DNA from: Flectonema sp. DT1601
Lineage: Eukaryota; Euglenozoa; Diplonemea; Diplonemida; Diplonemidae
Direction: 5' to 3'
Length of the DNA stretch: 64,000 bases
NCBI GenBank assembly: GCA_964019425.1
Contig: OZ025804.1
Location: forward strand, 930,001 to 994,000
Position numbers and translations under genes: made by a program. Numbering within the stretch: position 1 is the stretch's first letter; every line of letters starts with the position of its first letter. Shown in pieces: positions 20,395 to 32,706 of this stretch. The notes beneath the pieces are model-generated. The model was given only the letters and a program-made list of their open reading frames with translations, did not search any database and was not told the origin of the DNA.

Positions 20395-21738
20395 CTACTG
20401 AACACTATTTTGGTATCTGTTGATTCGAGTCAGCAAAGTTCGCATCTTTCCAGAAGCAGCTATTCCAAGTCCCTTTGCACACAGTTGTAGCTCACGGTAA
20501 GTCATTTCTCTAAGTGGTGGTTTTGATACATTCCCAACTAATGACCCTTCTTCATAAGATAATCTCATCATTGGTGTCGCAATTGAAACAGACGATTCAT
20601 CAGCAGGCGATCTGAAGACTACACTTTTACGGTCAGAAGTTGGATTCACGCTGAGACGAGAAACTAAATTCGGAGTACTCGAAACAACAATATTCGATTC
20701 CTCATCAGGAGAAGGTTGAATTCCACGTAAAGACATTCTGGTTACATATGGTGATTGGGATACTTCAATCTCATGAACTGTTTCTGGAAGAGAAATGTTA
20801 TCATCAGCGTCTCTCATTATAACGTCGCTACCTGTCGGTGATGATTGTTGAGGAGAACTACTCATTCTCGCTTTGGTACTTCTGATACTAAATCTCATTA
20901 AAGAGTTCTCAGGTTGTGAATCCATCTCAGAAGGTTGGTATGTGAAAGGAGACACAAGAGGAGGAGCGCAGACTAGACAATCTTTATCAGATGATTTCAT
21001 GTTCTTAATACTTGACATCCTTTTCTCCATCTCATCCAACCCAATTGATTTCCTTGAATGTGGTGTACAGTTAGCACCATTACTGCGAGCTCTGTCTGCT
21101 AAGCAACTGAGTCGATTTTCAACCTCTCTTACCTCAGGACAGGTTGAAGGAGTAGCAATCGTGCTCTCTCCTTCATCGTCCATTGGATCGTCGTCCCTTG
21201 GAACACTCCCATCATAAAATTGTTTCTGGAGAGGTGTTAACAACAATTGCATTTGCGGACCCCCAGCAGATGCATTCTCACCTTCCGAGCGGTTTTGCTT
21301 GGAGATTGGAGTCACACAAACAATCTTTGTTGGTGTTTTTGTTGTGCTCAAACGACCAACATTTTCCTCACCAGCATCGTCGTTCAATTGTTGTTGTTGT
21401 TCAGCCGTCAACACAAGTTGGAGTTGCATTGAACTCGTGGAAGGTTTCTTTTGTTTTATTATTGGGATCCTTGCGGGTCTCGGTGTTGTAATCATCTTTA
21501 CGGTGGTTTGCCTTTGTAAGACAATTTTCCGTGTTGTTGGTTTTACGGTTGTTTTTTGTTTCAATACCATCGCTCTACTCATCCCAGAGGACACCTTTGA
21601 CTTTACATTTTTCGATGTTTTCATGAGGTTTTTATTCACTTCTGGCAAACCGAATCCAACCTTGCCTGCATAAGGAGAACGAGTAGCGCTGCACCACTGC
21701 GGTCCTCGAACTGGAGTTCTTGGTGTGCTCTTCACCAT
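20395..21738 (-). CDS. Low-complexity protein with C-terminal SAP-like motif
   Basis: The predicted protein of 447 residues is mostly disordered, rich in Ser, Thr, Pro, Gln and Lys, with many S/T-P sites that could be kinase targets. It has a basic N-terminal third. The last 40 residues (MTYRELQLCAKGLGIAASGKMRTLLTRI region) fit a SAP helix-extension-helix, a DNA-binding motif of chromatin and nuclear-scaffold proteins. This suggests a nuclear, DNA-associated, cell-cycle-phosphorylated protein. A TTTCTATCTCAG acceptor lies 15 bases upstream of the ATG. No homolog is recognised outside the SAP-like part. Confidence 0.6.
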   Translation of the reverse strand: MVKSTPRTPVRGPQWCSATRSPYAGKVGFGLPEVNKNLMKTSKNVKSKVSSGMSRAMVLKQKTTVKPTTRKIVLQRQTTVKMITTPRPARIPIIKQKKPSTSSMQLQLVLTAEQQQQLNDDAGEENVGRLSTTKTPTKIVCVTPISKQNRSEGENASAGGPQMQLLLTPLQKQFYDGSVPRDDDPMDDEGESTIATPSTCPEVREVENRLSCLADRARSNGANCTPHSRKSIGLDEMEKRMSSIKNMKSSDKDCLVCAPPLVSPFTYQPSEMDSQPENSLMRFSIRSTKARMSSSPQQSSPTGSDVIMRDADDNISLPETVHEIEVSQSPYVTRMSLRGIQPSPDEESNIVVSSTPNLVSRLSVNPTSDRKSVVFRSPADESSVSIATPMMRLSYEEGSLVGNVSKPPLREMTYRELQLCAKGLGIAASGKMRTLLTRINRYQNSVQ

Positions 21739-22026
21739 TGCTTGTGGAATATCTGAGATAGAAAAAAATTGGTTTTGATTTTCTTATGTTCTACTCAGAA
21801 CAGTAGCGATGAAATAATAAGGCAAATAGTCATTTAGGAAGTTTAGGGAGCTCCGGTTAACTAAAAGCGTAAAAAGTAATTTTGTGCCGTCAGACTGTCC
21901 CCCACTTGCTTGCTGTGAATTTCCTGAGAGAGAAAAAAAAAGAACTGGATAATAAATTGATCAAACAGAACGTAAAAAGAAGTGTCAACAATATGCTAAA
22001 AATCGCTTGTAAAAGCGTAAATTGTG

Positions 22027-22446
22027 TTAGTTGCCCCAGAGGTGGCCGCCTGGTCCACTTCCTAAGTCAGGGATACCATCGCAAGGCTTCTTTGAATCTC
22101 GACAAGCGTTTTCTCTCTTTTTAACTCTGTTCGCAGAGTCGTCGATATCTTTATTTCGATAAGGGACTTCAAAACCAGGTTTCACGCCATCTCCTTGGTA
22201 GTAATTCCCTCTCAGTCTCATTCTATCGGCTTCGTAACTTCGCCATCTCTCACTTCGTTGTTTTTCAAAGTCAGTCAGCTTGATTTTAAAGTACTCACTT
22301 TTATCGCCTCGATTCTTGTTACCTTCAAGCCTTCTGAATCTCTGATTCTTTTCGCTCTTCTTTGAACCAGTGTGATCTTTATCATCAACTCTAATACCTC
22401 CGACAGAAAGCAAAGCAAGAGTCAATATAAACAATTGTTTGAACAT
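22027..22446 (-). CDS. Small secreted basic protein, function unknown
   Basis: 139 residues. The N-terminus is a clear signal peptide (MFKQLFILTLALLSVGGIRV). The mature part is highly charged, rich in Lys, Arg, Asp and Asn, with two cysteines near the end (CRDSKKPC) that could form one disulfide, and a Gly-rich C-terminus. A pyrimidine tract ending in TTTCAG precedes the ATG by 22 bases. I recognise no family. It could be a secreted or lysosomal/feeding-vacuole protein. Confidence 0.55.
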   Translation of the reverse strand: MFKQLFILTLALLSVGGIRVDDKDHTGSKKSEKNQRFRRLEGNKNRGDKSEYFKIKLTDFEKQRSERWRSYEADRMRLRGNYYQGDGVKPGFEVPYRNKDIDDSANRVKKRENACRDSKKPCDGIPDLGSGPGGHLWGN

Positions 22447-22449
22447 TTA

Positions 22450-25400
22450 ATTTATTTGTCCCGTTTCCTGAAAGTTTTTTTATTTTTTTTTGATTCTCTT
22501 ATTTGTCCAACACACGAAACTCGGCTGCGTCTGCGGGGGAGTTAATTTTTTTTGAATTATTTGTTAAAATAAAAACACCACTACAAATACAATGATAACT
22601 TACGACAAGAGAGATCTTGAAGCAACTCATAGGTTTCGAGAGTAATCCATAATTTGTTGATGACCTGTCACTTTGAAAGGGGAGAGAGAGAGAGAGAGAG
22701 GGGGGAAAAAAAAAAATAAAAGTCAACATCATCATAACACTCATCTTAAATCTTTTCAAAAAGTTCAAAAGGATATGAAGACGGGTTATTTTATAACAAG
22801 AGGGAAAGAAGAGTATTTTAGTTTTTTTTTTTTTTTTTTTTGGGAAGTGGTGGAGCGATTGGAGGGGGTATTTGGGAATAGTGTGGCGATGGATGAGTTG
22901 TGTGCAGCAATTAAAATAAGTAAAGGTGTACGGGGATGGAACTCAGCTCATGGAAGCACAATAAATCAAAAAAAAAATAAATAAATAAAAAAAAAATAAA
23001 TCAATACTAAACATTATAAAGGTCTCATCCATTCACACGCAGGACTGCAGCCTTTGTCTTGGCTACTTTAGTGCGGTAATGGATCACACACAGAGCTGTA
23101 AAAAGAATAGAAGCACAGAAAGAAAGTGAGTCCCCCTCACCCTCCTGCGTCCCTTGTCTGCTTTCTGTTGCCGAATATAATTATAAACTTTTGCTACATA
23201 CCCTTTATGACTTGCTTTTTGGGCATGTGCTCAATGGCAATTTTTTCAATGAAGGGGAAGGTGTGTCAATTTTCTTTCTTTTTATTTTCTTCCTTCTATT
23301 CGATAATTTCATTCAAAAAAAAAAAAGAGAAAAAAAGAAGAAGAAGAACAGTACTCTTCCTCGTACTTGAGATCAAAGTGAACATCCGTAGTGGTGTGGG
23401 TTACTTTAATCAAGAAAAAAACAAAAAGAAAAAAAAAAGAAAGAAAGAAAAAATATCCTAACTCGGTCTTGAGGGTAACTTTTTTTTTTTTTTTTTCACT
23501 CTTATTTTTCTTTGTTCTTTTCTTCTTTTTCTGGGGGATTGGTGTGGAACGAGCTCGTGTGACTCCAAGCGAAAACAGACGACGAAAACTGCTGTTTCAC
23601 TGAGAGAGTCCAGGACAACGGATATGATGGGTGTCTCAATTTAGAAGGGGATCAAAAAAAAAAAAAAAAAAAAAAAAGCACTATTAAGAAAAAAGCACTA
23701 TTCTCGTGTTCGTGCGCATGTTGTGTAGATAATCTCCCCTTTTAGGGCTGACGTAGGCTGCAATTATTATTATTTATTTATTTTTCTTACCTCATCTTAC
23801 CCATCCCCCTCCCTTTCGTTCTTTTTTTTAAAACTCTTTTTCTTTCTTTTCCCTACTTCTCATACTCACCTCATAGTACTTCTCGTGGTAACTTGGCGAA
23901 AGGTAAAAAAAAAAAAAAAAAAAAGTAGAGATAAAAAATATTTCAAGGTGGATGGAGAAGGGGAAAAAAAAAGAGAGAACCAAGCACTGAATTGATGCTA
24001 AGGAGGGGCCTGTTTCTCAGGATATACACCTCCCCCACCCCCCTACTTCAGGTAGTAGTATGTTTAACTTCGAACAAAGAAATATAAAGATTAGGGGGAG
24101 GAAAGGGGAGGGGAGAAATTGTATACTATTCACAATAAAAAAAAACAAAAAAAAAAGGAACTGGGACCCCATTTCTCCCAAGGCTTTTCTCTTTTTTTTT
24201 TTCTGGTTTGCTTCAATTTTTTTTTTTTTTTTTTTTTTTAATTTTAATTTTACTTTGTATCACAAAACATAACCTAAGAATATAATTTTTTTTTATTTTT
24301 TTTTTATAATTTTCTATTTTCATTTTTGTTAAGGATACAGCCATGCTATTTTTTTTTACCTCAAAAAAATGCTATTTACAAAAAAAAAAAAAAAAAATAC
24401 TTGAGGAGGGTGATAAAGTGAATTGGCGATGTTACTTATTTATCTTAATCAAGAGTCATCAATGGCGCCCTTTGCCTCATCGTTAGAAAGGTGTAGAAGC
24501 AGTCAGTCAGATTTAATGTGGACTCACTAATACTAATTAGCATTCCGCAATTTTTTTTTTTTTTTTTTTTTTTTTCCCCTCTCAAACAGAATTTATTTTT
24601 TTCTCTCATCAGTATTGAGTCAGTCTTATGATGCGAAAAAAAATTTAAAAAAAAAAAAAAAAAAAAGCAGCTAGGTATAACCACCTAGTTCTGATTCTTT
24701 TTTTTTTTTTTTTTTTTTGAACGAAAAAAAATTTGGTGGGGAAATGCGCGTAGTAAATCAACACAATTACAAAGCGGGAAATCACCTGTCGATAACCTGA
24801 CTAAAACAAGGCACCTCAATATCACTTCAGGGATGTAATGTTTCCCTTTTTTTTTTTTTCCCTCCCCCTGTAACATTAGTTATTTGTGCTATAAAAAAAA
24901 AGAATGGAACGACGTGCTTTCTGACATTCTTTCCGCTTGTCAAAAAAAAAAAAAACAAAAAAAACTAACTAACTATTTAATTTTCATCTTGCTCTCGTAT
25001 TCGATCCCAGAAAAAAGTAGCCCAGGGAAGGGGATGAAAAAAAAAAAAAAAAAAAGGGAGATCACGATGAAGAACAGATTAAACAAAAAATAAAAAAAAA
25101 TAAGAAAAAACTGCCGTACAAACCAGAAGGTTTGACAGTCAACGTGGTCGCTTTTTTTTTTTTTTTTTTTTTTTTGTGTTGTTGCCGTTGTGTTTTTTTT
25201 TTATAAAAAATTGAATTGGGCATACAGACGTTTTAATGTTTTTGTTGTGTGATCTTCTTATTTACGCTGAGCCACTCTGATTCGCAAAATAATTCAAGCA
25301 ATATAAATACGTGGCCTCATTTTTTGTTTGTTTTTTTTTGGTTTTTTTGAAGATCTTAACTTAGTAACAATTCTTGGACAACAACTACGTCATCCACAAG

Positions 25401-25950
25401 AAAAAAAGAAGAAAAAAAAGGAAATGAAATGAAAAAAGAGAAAAGAGAGTGACGCTGGGGGGGATGAGCAAGGAGAGAACGTAACTTTTTTTTTTTTTTT
25501 TTTTAAAAATTCATTTATTTTTCTCTTCTTTTCTTTCATGCAGTGTTCGGGGAGAGGGCAGAGGGTGTGCTAGGCTGTGAGAGGTTTTTTCTTGATTTGG
25601 GTTCATTTGGGCAGTTCCACTGGTGAATTTTGTGCACTTCAAAAAAAAAGAAAAAGAAATATTTTTTTGTTGTTTTTGCTGGGGGTATCGTTATGGTGTT
25701 TTGTTTTCCTTGTTGGGAGCAGGGTTTTTTTTTTTTTTTTTTTCCTTCCGTTTTCGAAACCTCCCCCCGTTTCGGGGGGCGACCAATTTTCCAGGCAGTG
25801 CCTTTACTTTTTTCTTTTTTCTCAATAATTATTGACCACGGCTGGTGGAGTTTTTTGTGAAGTAGATGAAATGCAGAAGAAGACTTCCAGCTGCGGGGGG
25901 GGGACCTTGCGGCCCTCTGTGACAATACCATATTGATTGAACTGCAGTAA
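22450..25950. other. Homopolymer-rich intergenic stretch
   Basis: No gene is supported. The stretch is dominated by A-runs and T-runs of 10 to 29 bases, often close together on both strands (for example near 22825, 23655, 24225, 24555, 24655, 24705, 25155, 25490 and 25730), with a short AG microsatellite at 22683. All apparent frames are poly-Lys or poly-Phe artefacts of these runs. Alternating poly(A) and poly(T) would favour weak nucleosome binding; transcription starts or poly(A)-type insertions are possible explanations. Confidence 0.6.
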
Positions 25951-25952
25951 TG

Positions 25953-28900
25953 TTACCAATCCTCGTGTTCTTGCCAGAAACCTTTATTTTCATCAACTAT
26001 GCCGGTGGCCATTTGCATGTGATCAAGAAACTCACCCATACATTCGAATAAAGGCATAACTATGTAGTTCATGAATCCAATCTGTCCCTTGGAAACGACT
26101 GACGTGAATCGATCCATGAAAGGAGAGACAGCCATTCCGTGAAGTCTTTCTCTGTCTCCTTGTTGATAGAATTCATCAACGATTACATTACACCATCCGT
26201 GATATAATTTCTTTGGACGACCACAGTTCGAGATGTCAGCCATCTTTATTGACATTGTTATTGCTAAGTTTCGATCTTGTTTTGTTTTGTACATTTTGCT
26301 ATCAACTAATTCGATTCTCTTTTTAAACCTCGCAACGAACATGCTGTGTAGTCCCATGTCAGTACCAAGAACGAACTCAATAATGTCTTCTCTCATTCTG
26401 ACATAAGTTTCTCCTTCGAATGCTTTCAGAATGTTGAATTCATCTATTCTCATTAGCTCAAATACACTTGAGGCGTGAATGTTTTCATTGACAGATCTAT
26501 CATTGAATAAAACCGCGAGGTAGTTTTGTGATTTAGTGTGGAACGCGTTATTAATTCCTGGATGATTGTAGTCATGAATCGCTGCAGCGAACAGTGCTCC
26601 GAATATCTCTTGATCAGATGCTTTAATCTTTGCCTGATGGAGGAGGAGAGTTTTTTTTTTTTTTTTTTTCAATACTCAAACAAGAAAAAACAACAACATA
26701 CCCTACAACCACCTGAGTACAATATGTAATAAGTAACGTGAAGAACATCAGCTGCGTGCATACTATTATGATATGGATTCGGATGGTATCCAGCCTCTAC
26801 TACCGACAACCAGTTAATAAGAACCTGCTCATCGATGTTAAACTGTTTTTTTCATATTGTTGTCTTGTTGTTGTAATCACAGAATACAAACATTAATATA
26901 AAATAGCATACCTTCTGCATAAACTGACACTTAAAACAGAGAGCGTACATCGTAATGAACAGAGCTCCGCCGTGGGGTTGTTCTCTGAGGCATTCTCCTG
27001 AGATGCCACCAGACATTGCTGTTTGTAGTTCGAAGACATCGAAATCCCAATCATCCAATTTTGAGACACAATCATAAATAAGTTGCCGTTTATCATTATC
27101 TATACTGGAAGTGACCTGTGTGTGAGAGTTTTTGTTTTGTTTTTTTGTTTTGTTTTTTTTATAATTTTCATAAAAGAATCAATCCATACCTTGGCAAACT
27201 CTGAAGAAAGATATGGCTGAATCACATTGCAATATTTCTGATCTGGAGTACATTCTTCAGTAGCACCCCCATCAGGCGATAAGTATCGAGACTTGAGAAC
27301 TTTCAAAAGTTCTTTATCGACATCTTTGCAATCAGGTGGAGTTAATACTCCAGGTGGAAGTGGTGCTTTTAGAGGGTTTCGTACCTTTGATTTGGTTTGT
27401 GATTTTTTGTTGGAAAAAAAAAAAAAAAAAAAAAAAAAGACATTTTAATAAAACAAATACAAACCTTGATTGCCAACGCGTCTTCAGTTTGTAATTTTAT
27501 TCCGTCAACACAACCACCTGCGGCTCTGACTTGTTCTTCAAGTTTTGCGAGTTCCTCTTTGAGGTCTTGTTCTTTAGTATTGCAACAGGCAATACAAGCA
27601 TGAAGAGCCTGTTGATTTATTTGTAGTTGATTTAAAGTAAAGCTAATGTATTACACTCGAAAATAATATAAATATAAGTATCTACAAAATCGTTGTTGAA
27701 TCTGGAAAAAAAAAAAAAGAAGAAGAAGAAGAAAAACACACCGATTCCTCACTGTATGCTACGATGCTTTTATTGCCACAGCTTTCAGCTTTTGATTTGA
27801 TGTCGTTAATCTTTTTTTCTAAATTTGATTTTTCAGTCTGCCGAATGTCAAGACTGCTATGGATACCTCTTACAATGATTCCATCAATATCAGAGTCATT
27901 AGCAATAGGAAGATTAAGGGTGTTATTCTCGATTGTGATTGAGCAGCTGTCGGAGGATATGGTGGCGGAAATCGACGGATTGTCCTCAAAGTCAAGTATC
28001 AGTTGTTTTAATTTTATCTCTTTCTTATCAAGACTGGCATCATCAAATTTCATATGATATCGATTACCTTGTGTGTCAACAACCATTATCCAAATTGAAG
28101 CAGAGTCTGGACCAGGTCTAGCACATACTACAGCGTTTTCATTATCAGTCAGTGATACAATCTTACCCATCGACTGTAAAGCGGATTTTACTTGAGCGGC
28201 GTCAGATCCTCCGTCGGCTTCCCAGTTCTCACGATTTACATTTGTTTGGTCCATTATAAACTGGAGTTCTGGAGCCATTGAAACAAATTCTTTTGCGATT
28301 GGAGAAACAATGTTATCAATCACAGTAATCATTCCGTTAGCGAACTCATATTCATGTCGGGAAGGGTCAGTTGACCAAGTGCTCCCAGCGATGTATGGAC
28401 TTGGAGAAAGACCCAATCCAACTTCTAGTTCTCCTTGTTTATAGAATTCATCAGCCATTAGTCTCGTCCATTTACGTTGGAGTTCATCAGTTTGTGAGAG
28501 AGATGAGTAGTGGCAAAGTCGTATTGCGTGGGTTAGAATAATCCTCACGTTGTCTTTTGATGACCTCTCGGTATCGGATGATTTGATATGTAAGAAATCA
28601 GCAAGCCTCTCAGAGTAATGAACCATCTGAACGTTGGCTTTAATCACCAAACATTCTCTAACAGCTTCAGTTATATCACGAGCACCATCAACCGACAGAG
28701 ATGCTAATAAATTTGTTTTTGGGCTGCTCATTAACTCAAATGCCGCAGTGCAGATATTCTGAGCAACAGCATACAAATCCGAGTACAACATCGAAAGCAT
28801 TGAACCAGCTCTTTTAATGAACGTATCAGAGACTCCCTCGTTACCTAAATTGTAAACACCACATGTGAAAATCATCGTGAATATATCTTCAGGGGCCAGC

Positions 28901-30054
28901 TGTAATGGTGCCTTTAGCGCTTGAAGCATCGTATGAGCACAAAATAACATCTGAACAGACTGAGTGTGGTTGTGGAATTTTGACGACGTGTCAACCGCTT
29001 GAACTGCATTCCAATAGTTGCGAAGGATATCTCCGTCTATACAAAACTTTTCAACCAATCCATAGTGATGGAACATAGCAACAGCTACATCTGCGAGACT
29101 GGCTTCTGTTTCAAATGCTGAAGAATTCCAAGTAATTTCTTCCAAGTTTAAAGCGTGTTCGGGTTTTTCAGACTGTTTCACACTTTGATCATACATTGAG
29201 TCTAATGGATGAGACGGAACAATTCCGTTCTGTCGGTCAAGTTCTTGATGAAGAATCTTAATTTTACCTTCCAACTTACCACAAGCTCTCCTCGCAGCGT
29301 TTGCATCTGATCTTAGATTTGGTAAGATGTTTAAAATCCGACTTGATTCTTCTGCTGCTTCGATAATACCTTCAGAGACTGCATAAAGAGCGTCTTTCAC
29401 ATTGTAGTCGGGTTCTTTAGACTTGACGTCTTTCTTTTCTGATTCTTTTGCAGCTGCTTGCGAAGCCTTCTTAATCTTTGGATAGCTCAGTAGGAACCCG
29501 AGAGACGCTTGTTTTGATCCATTTTTCTGGAGGTCGAGTTTCCAGGTTAGAGTGTCCATTCCCTTCGATTTAAATTTAATTTCGAGAACGCTTTCTGAAA
29601 ACGAAAGTTGATTCTTACTTAAAGCTGTTGCTAACATTTTCCAGAAGGCTGGCCATTCAAAGTCTCCTAATCCTTTCTTCATCGTTGATAATTTATCATG
29701 AGTTATATCTGCCGAATAGACTTCTTTTACTTTTGTTTTATAACACGAGAAGCTAATACCTGACGGTATTGGTGAATACAAATATAAAGCCCTTGATCCG
29801 ATGTTCAGTCTCGGTTCTCCACAAGACTTGTTTCTCTCCGAAATCCAATCATCATCTTCTGACTTTGCGTCACCTCTGTCGACGGTGTTTGGTTGGTTGC
29901 TTCTCGCTTCAGCTTGATAATCTTTTTTTCCATCGTCTTTTACATTTTGATCTGTTTTCTTTTCATTAGTACCCGAGTGTACTTCAGGTCGCTTATCTGC
30001 AGGTGTGGCATCAGCAACTCTTTGATCTTTAGCGGTAGAACTACCGCAACCCAT
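25953..30054 (-). CDS. Acylated cyclic-nucleotide phosphodiesterase: inactive PDE domain plus active PDE domain, six exons
   Basis: Exons by GT-AG rules and frame: 30054-27742, 27608-27465, 27384-27190, 27115-26912, 26842-26702 and 26633-25953, giving 1225 residues. All five introns (68-133 bases) are phase 0. The N-terminus MGCGSS fits myristoylation at Gly2 and palmitoylation at Cys3, so membrane attachment is likely. Residues about 300-600 (exon 1) align with a PDE catalytic domain but have lost the metal ligands: FHNHTQSV for HNxxHA, and CGVYNLGNEGVSDTF for the HDxxHPG motif. A linker and short coiled coil (exon 2) lead to a second catalytic domain at about 900-1225 with every motif intact: YHNSMHAADVLH, AAIHDYNHPGINNAF, the metal Asp in MADISNCGRP, and KGQIGFMNYIVMP with the invariant Gln. 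It should hydrolyse cAMP and/or cGMP at a membrane. A CCCCCTTAAAG acceptor lies 15 bases before the ATG. Confidence 0.88.
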
Positions 30055-30124
30055 ATCATACTTGTACCCCTTTAAGGGGGAAAAAATAAAAGGGAAAATA
30101 AAGGGCTATAAAGGTGCACTCCAA

Positions 30125-30490
30125 AGCTCAAAGGAACAGTCTGTCGGCAGCGTAGAATGACTGCAAATAAATAAATAATACCACTTGGAGGCCACGTGAA
30201 CATAGTTGAGCGCCACTTGCCTATGTTACCGTAACAGCTTCTTATAAAACTCATGAGTACCTAATTAATAATTATATTGTCTTGAAAATGTAACCATAGT
30301 AAAGAGACGAACACCAGGAAGGGGCGGCTCTTTGTCGATAGCCGTATATAACAGTAGTTCAAGATGGCGAAACACGTTATGAAATATTTAAACGCAGCAC
30401 ATCTCACTACTAACAAAAAACCTAAAACAAAAAGGAAACGTGATAACCCGCATTTACGGTCAACAGCCGGTAAGTGGCAAAGTGCCATTC
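30125..30490 (+). repeat. Dispersed repeat B, copy just upstream of the PDE gene
   Basis: Shares ordered blocks with 62115-62490: GTTGAGCGCC, CACTTGCCTATGTTACC, CGTCTTGAAAA or TGTCTTGAAAA, AAGATGGCGAAACACGT, CATCTCACTACTAACAAAAAA and TGATAACCCGCATTT followed by ACGGTCAACAGCC. No protein is encoded. The ends lack visible inverted repeats, so the class is unknown. Confidence 0.6.
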
Positions 30491-30499
30491 CCTCGCTAA

Positions 30500-31860
30500 G
30501 CGGAATAAAGGGGGTGGGAATGCCCTTTATTTCCGCTTTATTTACTAAGTCCCAAGGCATCATACTAGGAAGGAAAATTACTCGAAAGTCGGGGCAGTTC
30601 GAACGTCAGCATTCACATAAGCAAGCAACCGGTCTTTAGTACTTAAAGAACCCAACCATTACGTGTATCAGTCACAGTCACACTTAGTATAGCGTTAGTA
30701 CAGAGGACACGGATCTGCTATGTAGGGAAGTGACTTGAACTCGTTCAACTAATTGATGTGCGTAAATGTAAGCGCCGCGAATTGAGGTCTGAAGTTATGC
30801 TCTCCGAAGAGAGCAACCCACGCGAGTATTATTTTGACGCTATAACCTGCGACTTTCAACACGTAATAACCAGGGATAATTCTCAGTAAAGCCGCCGTCA
30901 CCGTGAAGCTGCCACGAACAGAACTCAACGAACTAGCAATTCCTCCAATTTATTTCATATGTCGTCACCTCTGACACTCATCCAGAGAGCTTGCCAACAG
31001 AACAGAACGCAAGGTTACTTTCGGGTCCAATCTTCGCCGTGGTATTATGTGCTGGCATGCACACAAACACCTGGATGGGATGATTGAAGGAATCAGCCAA
31101 GCCGAGAACTGAACCGGAAGGATAGGCTTACAAGACTAACCTGAAGTAAACTTCAGAGCTTCGCTTTCCAGCATGCCGAAACAGAGCCATGGAAGGGGAT
31201 TACAACGACCTCATTAAACCCACTGGCCGCCAATGGTTATTACTATCCAAAGCGCTAACACGAGGCACCACATCATTCGTAAGAAGGGAGCCCTACCGGA
31301 ACGGACCACGCATCTGATTCTACTGGTTAAAGCAACTCTGAAGGAATGTATTCTCCATGAGTTCAGACATGTAACTTTTGGATATCACGCTCCTGTTTTA
31401 TTGTTCCCACATAAGCTTTTGCCCAATTGTTCACATAAAAGTTTTTTTTCTTTTGTTATCTGGAAGAATAAAATAGTGGTATTACTGTACATAAAACTAA
31501 TAGATGCCTAAGTGCACAACCAGTGGAATGGTTAATAAAAAAAACAACACGAGAGGAATTAAAATACTTACTAGACGATGATGACATCACTCTGTGTTCA
31601 TCAACGTCTGAAGCCCAGTCGAGTTTACCAACATCGTCTGACCCAACAACAACGGTGATGTCTTTGTTGATGAAAGTTGTACTCTCATCATCAAATACTG
31701 GGTTGTGAGTAGTTTTCGGCGGTTGTTCGACAGGATCAGTTATATGTTACTGAAAGCACTGTCTACCACAGTCACAACCGGTCTCGTATATTGTTATAAT
31801 ATTTTATATAATCACAAGCATATATATTTATAACTTGAATACTCACTGCAGAGGGAATTA
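30500..31860. other. Stretch without a recognised gene; a few hairpins and one orphan exon-like frame
   Basis: Base composition is more even than in the flanking DNA. I see a perfect 7-bp hairpin with a CGAA loop (30798-30815) and another around 31140-31155. On the minus strand, 31740-31590 stays open and encodes a plausible peptide (PVFDDESTTFINKDITVVVG) ending at a strong GTAAGT donor. It has no start codon or workable upstream acceptor, so it may be a fossil exon. Nothing else can be named. Confidence 0.35.
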
Positions 31861-31864
31861 AATA

Positions 31865-32330
31865 TTAGACTCGCAAGTTATTTAAAAACAAAATACTACC
31901 TTTGAGTTTACATCCTGATGCCCACTTGCACATTTTGTTTTCTCGGGGGTGGTACTGGGTCTTGGGATGCTGTTGAGGGAAGTGAACGAGAGATGAAAAA
32001 GGTTTGAACAGCGCTTCACCACACACATTATCAAGAGAGAGAGACAAACACGGTCGGAGAGTTTCCGCATCAGGTGCTTGAGAAGATAAGAGAGAGAGGG
32101 ACGGAAACGAGCGATAGTTGTTCGAGTGAACACTCACAAGTATTGTGAGCAGCAGAAGATCAAAGAAAACAGTCGGTGTGTTTGACAGAGAGGACAACGG
32201 ACTAAATACAAAAACAGTGGTGCTCACCGCACCTCACCGAGGAATCAATCAATGATCCCCTCGTCTCACCAACCGACTGCAAATAGTGGAAGCTGTCAAC
32301 ATCACTCAATTTGAACAAATATCTCAATTT
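31865..32330 (-). pseudogene. Truncated Cys-rich unit A at the downstream end of the array
   Basis: The upstream leader, the AG microsatellite and the first eight codons (MCKWASGC) match the complete Cys-rich units. The sequence then changes to unrelated text, so the zinc-binding part is missing. This marks the downstream limit of the array. Confidence 0.6.
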
Positions 32331-32706
32331 CAGAATAAAAAGAAATGCGATTTTTGGAAGCAAATCCGAATAAATAAATTCAAAAAATGAAGAAAAAAAA
32401 ACAAGAAATCTTTTTTATTACCCGAAAAGCAGGCAATCGATTGCACTGCACAGGCTGTTACGGGAAACTCAACATTCTGAGTCCGTTAGTTGAATAGAAT
32501 TAATTTTGAACAACAATGAAATCAGACGGATGTCTGTACTGTTGTTGAATGCTGGTAGTGGGTGTCAGCAGGCAGATCTGTTCGGTGTTTCCTCGATTGA
32601 TTTTGGTGCTTAAATGAAAAATAAAAAACCTGTTTTCCCAGAATCGATGGTTAAAAGAAGAGGTCAGCTTACTTCATCATTCGAAATCCCCTTCTCATTT
32701 CACATT

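Noticed and set aside
22673-25093. Many short frames with poly-Phe or poly-Lys
   Set aside because: All are produced by A-runs and T-runs in low-complexity DNA, with no conserved residues or start context.
31865-32227. Cys-rich gene extended upstream as a secreted protein beginning STTVFVFSPL
   Set aside because: That start would be a GTG within a GGTGAGC donor-like site, and the stretch crosses a variable AG repeat. The ATG of MCKWASGC is a safer start.
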